Shown piece after piece: positions 57,653 to 64,000 of a DNA stretch of 64,000 bases. Source of the stretch: Amaurobius ferox (taxonomy: Eukaryota; Arthropoda; Arachnida; Araneae; Amaurobiidae); assembly GCA_951213105.1 (NCBI GenBank), contig OX578140.1, positions 116,358,653-116,422,652 on the forward strand, written 5' to 3'. The notes under the pieces are model-generated. The model saw only the letters and a program-made list of their open reading frames with translations, was not told the DNA's origin and searched no databases. Within the stretch, counting starts at the first letter, position 1; the number at the start of each line of letters is the position of its first letter. Both the position numbers and the translations under genes were made by a program.

Positions 57653-58541
57653 TTTTTTAGTTATGCGCTGTTGATTGAGAAAATTGACACCATCTCTATT
57701 AGCGAATTGAAAAAGTTATAATTCCTATCCTAAAAAATACGCAAGATAGATGAAAAATTAAATTTGCGAATTTATAATCTATTTAGCATAAATTAACTGG
57801 AGAGGGGCTCAACTCGACTTTCTCATACCAGAATTCATTTTTATTTTCAAATTTTACAAGGAAAAGTTTGAAAAATCGGTATCATGAGTCCAATTTATAA
57901 TAACTATAGTATGTTACCCTTCACTTAAAAGGGCTTGAAATTTTTTTTGATTGATTCCATACTTGTCAGTATACCCCAACCCCCGGGGATTACTTGCACC
58001 CCAAAGGGAGCTAATGGCGTCAAGAACAAAAAAATTGTATCACGACAATTTTTTACAGCAATAATTGAAACTATTAAGTTTCGGTATCATTGAATCATAA
58101 ATAAGCCCTTTTATGTATGGTTATACCAAATTTTGTCCTATGTTACCATATAAAAAAATATAGCATTTTGAATAAAGTGCGAAGTTTTCGCTGGATTTTA
58201 AAAGAGTTCTATCTAGTTTTAGATTTTTGATAATAGAACCTGATATAAAGTTTCGAAAATTCCATACAAATTTGAATACTTGTGGATGCTGCCGTGTTTA
58301 CAGCAAATCGACCACAGACATCAGAAAGACAGACGGACATCACTCCAAAAATAGTCGAAACGTGTACAGGGGGTCTTAAAAATATATTGGCATCAAAATC
58401 TCGAAATCGAAAATTTTCGTGAGAACAATATTTTTTCAAGGTTACATTGGAGAAGGTAAAACTGTACGGTATCTCCATATTATGTACATAAACAATAAAA
58501 AAATTCTGTCATCAATGAAAGCGATAAATGTGCAAATATCC

Positions 58542-58545
<4 letters not shown>
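57653..58545 (+). repeat. Dispersed repeat F with preceding unannotated sequence
   Basis: 58315-58540 is the partner of 28690-28977 ('cagacggacatcactccaaa', 'gggggtcttaaaaatatatt', 'tctcgaaatcgaaaattt', 'aaggttacattggagaagg'). 57700-58300 ('gacaccatctctattagcga') has no partner or gene seen. Ends with (CT)n at 58540-58568. Confidence 0.55.
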
Positions 58546-58574
<29 letters not shown>

Positions 58575-58623
58575 ATTTACTACTTACTAATAAACATCTA
58601 GGGAGTATGGCAAGAAATAAACA

Positions 58624-58624
58624 T

Positions 58625-58668
<44 letters not shown>
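58624..58668. repeat. (TA)n tract
   Basis: Pure TA run. Confidence 0.97.
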
Positions 58669-58671
<3 letters not shown>

Positions 58672-58679
58672 ATTTTGAC

Positions 58680-59050
58680 GTGACATTTCTACGTATGCAT
58701 TCCTCTTCAACGTCTATTAGCGTTATGTAACTCTTCTTTGTTTCTCACCATGTTTGTACAATTTCCAATTTTATTGATCTTTTCTTTTGATCCTTTTTGT
58801 GTGTTGTCTGGGATTCGGTCATTTTATCCCCACGGACAAGTTCAATTGCTATTTCGGGCGTGCAGTGTCTGTGGGGGCGTTTTCATGAAGTCAAAGCTAG
58901 CTTCTAACCCGGAAAAAAGGGGTCGCAATCCCCCTTGACTTTTCTGCAAACCTGTAAGCGCAATCAATCCACCTCCATAATCGTTATTAATTTTAAATCG
59001 TATTTTTGTCTCTGATAGTGCGGCAATATGCGCCTTTCTATTTCTTGAAT
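58680..59050 (+). mobile_element. Penelope-like terminal fragment, diverged
   Basis: 58850-58945 follows the terminal block framework ('tttcgggcgtgcagtgtct', 'aaagctagcttctaacccgg' and 'ggggtcgcaatcccccttg'). Bounded by (TA)n on both sides. Confidence 0.45.
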
Positions 59051-59071
59051 TAACTTTTGGGGATTGTATTT

Positions 59072-59205
<134 letters not shown>

Positions 59206-59316
59206 TATACTCTTATCGGCATTATGGCCGTGAATTTGCTTCTATGGTGATGTTAATATTACTTGAATTGTATTTTTATTATTTTTTATTTTTACATAAT
59301 TCTTATTATTACATTT

Positions 59317-59930
<614 letters not shown>

Positions 59931-59940
59931 TGTTCTATTC

Positions 59941-60969
59941 ATTAAGAAATTTATCAAGCGCCCTATTTATTAAACTTCTTAATAGGATCCTTAAGAGACA
60001 AAAATTTAATTTTATTGATAGGGGAGAACATCACTAGAATTGGTTTAGTTCGCAGTTTGAGGCCATAAAGTAAAATTTAATAAGACGAAATGAGTTTCGA
60101 ATGCCTTCTCGAGTTAACAAAAATATTGGACAAACATGCAATCCCAGAGCAAACATTTAAAAATAAAAATCATAAAAATCGGCTCCGTAGATTTCGAGAA
60201 CTGGCTGTGTACAGAAACGTTGTCTGAACTTATATATATATATATATATATGAAGAACAACCTTTGAAATTATAAAATATATTTAAAATTTGTTATTTAT
60301 ACATACAGTTTCATACGTTTTATCCAGTAATCTCTTCTATGTATTCAAATACTGGAAAATCCCCAGGATTAAAAGACATCCCTAGGGTAAAAATTAATTG
60401 CGTTTCATTTAAAGTAGCTTAGTGATGCACAATAAAAACGGAATTTCAATCACAAAGCAGAAAAAATATAAAATATTTAATCATAGTTTTGAAATTAATA
60501 TTAAACAATTTTTGCTTTATATCCACAAAAAATGCGAAATATTACTACCTGCAAAATGATTAAAACTCTCTTGGGAAAAAAAAGAATAATCGCGAACCAG
60601 ACATTTTAATTTCGTTTCTCTTGTGCCTTATTAAAAGTACTTATTGAACTTTTTATGTCATCTACTTTCTCCCCTGTGTCAGGTCAGAATTTATTTTTCA
60701 TTTTTTAATCTCTTTACATTGATTTGATTTGCCTCATTTTTCCTTTAATTGCAATTAAAGTACATAGGCGATCATCATTCCTTTAACCGAAAATTAAAAA
60801 ATACTTTTGTGGGACTCAGGTGTTTACTAACCATTTAATTCAGTTTTTTTTTTCCTTTTATTTATTCTATTGAATTCATTTTCAAATGCTCTTCTGAACA
60901 AACATATCATGGGAATTATACCTCACTAAAATATAGAGATTTTGGTTTATTAGATTCATGCGAAATCCA

Positions 60970-61017
<48 letters not shown>

Positions 61018-61165
61018 AAACTAACTCTTGTTGGTAGAGTTAACAACGGACGCTTGTAATAAAATTCGTTACACATCCATTTCACATTTCACATAATAAA
61101 AGAAAATATCTGTGTGTGTGTCTACCTATGTTTCTGTAAAGGATGTAGAGGAAAATCTAAGCAAA
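59941..61165 (+). repeat. Dispersed repeat D/C, uninterrupted copy
   Basis: Contiguous copy of the repeat that at 36.1-39.2 kb is split by two family A elements. Provides both empty sites: 'cttaagagacaaaaattta' at about 59990-60010 and 'aaaaataaaaatcataaaaa' at about 60160-60180. Short (TA)n insertions at 60231-60250 and 60976-61012. Confidence 0.8.
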
Positions 61166-61401
61166 TCTATTTTATTATGAAATCTATTTTAATGCACATG
61201 ACCGCCTGAGATAGTTTATCGCACGCCTCAACTTTCTTCATCGTTCCTTTTATTATCTATTTACTTTTCAGATTTTGTGAAGCGGTGCTCTTTGCGCGTA
61301 AACTAAGTACTTTGCATTTCGTTGTGATTTGGATTGAAACTGATTTAGCGATTTCGAAACCGAGTGGTATTATGTAGCGAGCGGGTAATTTATACTACTT
61401 A
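61166..61401. other. Unannotated spacer
   Basis: Nothing recognised. Confidence 0.25.
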
Positions 61402-62323
61402 TTACTTTTCTTATATACATAATGTATAAGGAAAGTACTGTGACGGGGTCGAAAATTCGAATTCGAGTTTTCGACGGGAGAGCACGTTTCAAGCATCCCT
61501 GATCACGAATCGAACATTTTTAAAGTGATGTATGTGTGTGTGTGTGTGTGTTTGTCAGTGAGCCTGTGGAGACGATATCTCACGAACGAATGGAGCGATT
61601 CGAATGAAATTTGGTACAAAAATCACAATCCGTGAATACTGGAAGCTCATTATTTTAAAACATAATCAAATGCTCAAAACCCCTCTAAATTTTCGAGTGA
61701 AATTTTGAAAAAATCATCAAAAACTCAAAACCTTTAATAAAGTCACGCAAATAGACATTTCTCATGCAATTTTTCCTTAGAAAACGATTGACATAAACGT
61801 TAGAAAGCTAGCATGAACCGTTCTCGAGATATTGCACATTTTTCAAATAAATTTATCAAAAAATTCCATAAATTAAAAAATAATATTAACTGTTAAGAAA
61901 ACATGTTCCCATTTTATATGTAATATCATGCGATAAATTGGGTGACATCATTCTAGTGGAACTAACTCATTCCATTCACGAGAAAAGATACTTTGAATAA
62001 TACTTTTGTATTTGAACGCCAATAGTCATTTATCCACTGTAAGAATAACTTATTTCTCCGTCCAGAACGCTTGGCGAGATTTTGGCGACGAATTTAGCGG
62101 AATGTCGCCAACTTGGCGACTTTTTAAAATGCTGCCAAGTTAACGAAAATCTCGCCAATTGGATAAAAATGACGCTAAATCAATGAAAATGACGGATAAT
62201 TGAAGAAAATCCAATATCTTGCAAAGAATATAAGTATCTACTATAAGAATAAAAATTTTGTAACTGTAAAAGTAGTAAATTCATTGCATTATATAAGGAA
62301 AGTCATGTGATGCCCACATCAGA
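61402..62323 (-). mobile_element. Family A element, full length
   Basis: 3' terminus TTACTTTTCTTATATAC at 61402 and 5' terminus GTGATGCCCACATCAGA ending 62323, then TTTTT. Complete internal order. Very similar to the units of the 54-57 kb array. Confidence 0.88.
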
Positions 62324-62442
62324 TTTTTACATATTTGATAACTAGATGTTATGGCCGTGATGTAACAGGGCTCCCAAAATCTCCAGACACACGTATATCA
62401 CGCACATCTCTCGTTCAACATTATTAATTACTATTTGATTCC

Positions 62443-63139
62443 CTAACAAAACAAAATTCTTTATGACACACTAATAAAGTGAAATTGCTTTATAACCCCT
62501 AATGAAACGAAATTACTTTATGGCTCATAAAAATTAATTTACTTCATAACACGTTAACAAAACAAAATTACTTTATGACTCCCTAAATAAATTAAATTAG
62601 TATATGTCACTCTAATAAAACGAAATTATTTTATGATTTGTAACAAAACAAAATTGCTTTATGACCCCCTAAATAAATTAAATTAGTATATGACACTCTA
62701 ATAAAACGAAATTATTTTATGATTTGTAACAAAACAAAATTGCTTTATGACCCCCTAAATAAATTAAATTAGTATATGACACTCTAATAAAACGAAATTA
62801 TTTTATGATTTGTAACAAAACAAAATTGCTTTATGACCCCCTAAATAAATTAAATTAGTATATGACACTCTAATAAAACGAAATTATTTTATGATTTGTA
62901 ACAAAACAAAATTGCTTTATGACCCCCTAAATAAATTAAATTAGTATATGACACTTTAATAAAACGAAATTATTTTATGATTTGTAACAAAACAAAATTG
63001 CTTTATGACCACCTAAATAAATTAAATTAGTATATGACACTCTAATAAAACGAAATTATTTTATGATTTGTAACAAAACAAAATTGCTTTATGACCCCCT
63101 AAATAAATTAAATTTGTATATATGACACTCTAATAAAAC
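62443..63139 (+). repeat. Satellite: 29-bp monomers organised as an 86-bp higher-order repeat
   Basis: From about 62570 an 86-bp unit repeats about 6.5 times with near identity (TAACAAAACAAAATTGC recurs at 62641, 62727, 62813, 62899, 62985 and 63071). Each unit is three related monomers of 29, 29 and 28 bp: TAACAAAACAAAATTGCTTT..., TAAATAAATTAAATTAGTAT... and TAATAAAACGAAATTATTTT.... Upstream, 62443-62570 holds diverged single monomers. Confidence 0.92.
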
Positions 63140-63855
63140 TGTGAGACCAGAAATTGTTCTCACATGAGACACTTTTATTTGAGTATTTATGGTCGCCAGA
63201 ACGCCGAACAAAGCGTGCAGACTGGCTGGCACCGAACTTTACGACAACTTGAACTTTTAGGTCAAATGCTATAAATTTAGGTGTGCCAGGCCACAGGGGC
63301 TGAGAGGGGCTGTGAAGTGATGCCATTGGGTTCAGAAGAACCAATGAGCGCCAAGGGGAAGAAGGGCGGAGCTACCCCTCTCCCCCCCCCCTTGCTGAAG
63401 GAACCAAAGTCTAAAACAGATTTACAAAAGGGAGCGAAGTGAATATGACCTAGCAGACATGACTTAGGAGTTGCAGTTAGAGTACGAGTATTTACACTAT
63501 CATGACTTAAGAGGAAAGAAATCAGAGTTCGGAGCCACACACCCCAGAGTTGTGTGGACGGAATACACGAGTTTTAGTTATAGACAAAATGAGAGTGCAG
63601 TAGCATACGAAAGACAACGAGGAGCAGAAATGGAGATCAGATATGAAAGAAAATAATCACGAATTTTGACTTAAAGTACGAGTAGATCTTGAGTGTCCCG
63701 TAAAGGACTCTATGTGCGAGTGCATTAGTAGTACAAGGAGGAGCCGCACACCACAGAGTTATGGCAGTATAAGACTGATGCAAGCGAGATGATGAGCCCA
63801 AGACTAAACTGGAAGGTATGTGCTCATAATAACAGGTCCTAGACAACACACGGCA
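63140..63855 (-). mobile_element. Candidate solo LTR
   Basis: 716 bp with TG at 63140 and CA at 63854-63855, flanked by AAAC on both sides (63136-63139 and 63856-63859), fitting a 4-bp target duplication. On the minus strand the order is U3-like sequence with imperfect repeats ('gccacacaccccagag'/'gccgcacaccacagag' on the plus strand), a CCAAT-type box, 'ccataaatact' and an AATAAA signal, then a TGTCTCATGTGAG end. GC-rich compared with its surroundings. No internal retroelement genes in the window. It sits at the edge of the satellite. Confidence 0.55.
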
Positions 63856-64000
63856 AAACTAATAATTCTTGTCGCATATCTCCCCTCGATAAAATAATCA
63901 AATTAAAAGTGATAATAATTGAAAATTGATATTTATGAAAATTAGTGCTTTTGATAAATTGATGTTGTTAATAAATTATATTGTTTAAGTTTTAAAATAG
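63856..64000. other. Unannotated AT-rich end of window
   Basis: Nothing recognised. Confidence 0.3.

Larger units (their letters stand above)
52323..57700. repeat. Large dispersed repeat K, copy 2, split by a family A array
   Basis: Collinear with 23041-27720. Between 52323 and 54002 it lacks both the A element at 24554 and the E insertion at 25796. At 54003-57652 it contains four family A units, after which K resumes with 'gttatgcgctgttgattgag' (compare 'gttatgctgcgctgttgata' at about 27681). Confidence 0.75.

Noticed and set aside
62443..63139. CRISPR array
   Set aside because: Repeats are directly adjacent without unique spacers, in a eukaryotic context. It is a satellite.

Overview
This is AT-rich eukaryotic, non-genic DNA from an arthropod-type genome. 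An arachnid is my best guess, from the mix of Penelope-like retroelements, Tc1/mariner, hAT, piggyBac-type and Helitron-like repeats and 5S/tRNA-derived SINEs. That guess is inference and the species cannot be named. I recognise no intact host gene. Every recognisable protein is a decayed transposase or reverse transcriptase. The long open frames across (TA)n tracts are translations of microsatellite and are not genes.

Layout. 1-2703: two head-to-tail Helitron-like copies. 3.5-4.1 kb: a minus-strand promoter-like block with heat-shock elements and a TATA box. 4.2-6 kb: a piggyBac-type MITE fragment and several short Helitron-like elements. 6.3-7.2 kb: a third large Helitron-like copy. 8260-9563: a complete but dead mariner-type element with TIRs and TA target duplication. 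10 kb: a SINE. 11.4-14.1 kb: a hAT remnant. 14.5-18.5 kb: minus-strand Penelope-like fragments. 18.4-27.7 kb: nested repeats and a dead Tc1-like transposase. 27.7-28.4 kb: a composite SINE headed by a full-length 5S rRNA-like sequence. 29.0-32.8 kb: a Penelope-like element with its GIY-YIG endonuclease in front of the reverse transcriptase, interrupted by a SINE. 33-34.7 kb: a second, truncated Penelope-like element. 34.7-36.1 kb: a Tc1 remnant, a 48-bp repeat and a TTAA-flanked MITE. 36-42 kb: nested repeats and a recent 2-kb tandem duplication. 43-49 kb: a related element subfamily. 49-52.2 kb: a pogo-like end and Penelope-like remnants among (TA)n tracts. 52.3-58.5 kb: a second copy of the 23-27.7 kb repeat, carrying a four-unit head-to-tail array of one mobile family. 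58.6-61.2 kb: (TA)n tracts and repeats. 62.4-63.9 kb: a satellite with 29-bp monomers in an 86-bp higher-order unit, followed by a candidate solo LTR.

The main result is one dominant family, called family A/B here. It has about 23 copies or fragments and occupies roughly a fifth to a quarter of the window. Copies start TCTGATGTGGGC after an A-run, carry a central (CA)n tract, and end in a hairpin plus GTAA. Where an ancestral repeat exists in two copies, one filled and one empty, the insertion sits between A and T with no clear target duplication. Together with head-to-tail arrays this is Helitron/Helentron (HINE or DINE-1) behaviour. The second main result is the set of Penelope-like elements, whose boundaries consistently abut (TA)n tracts.
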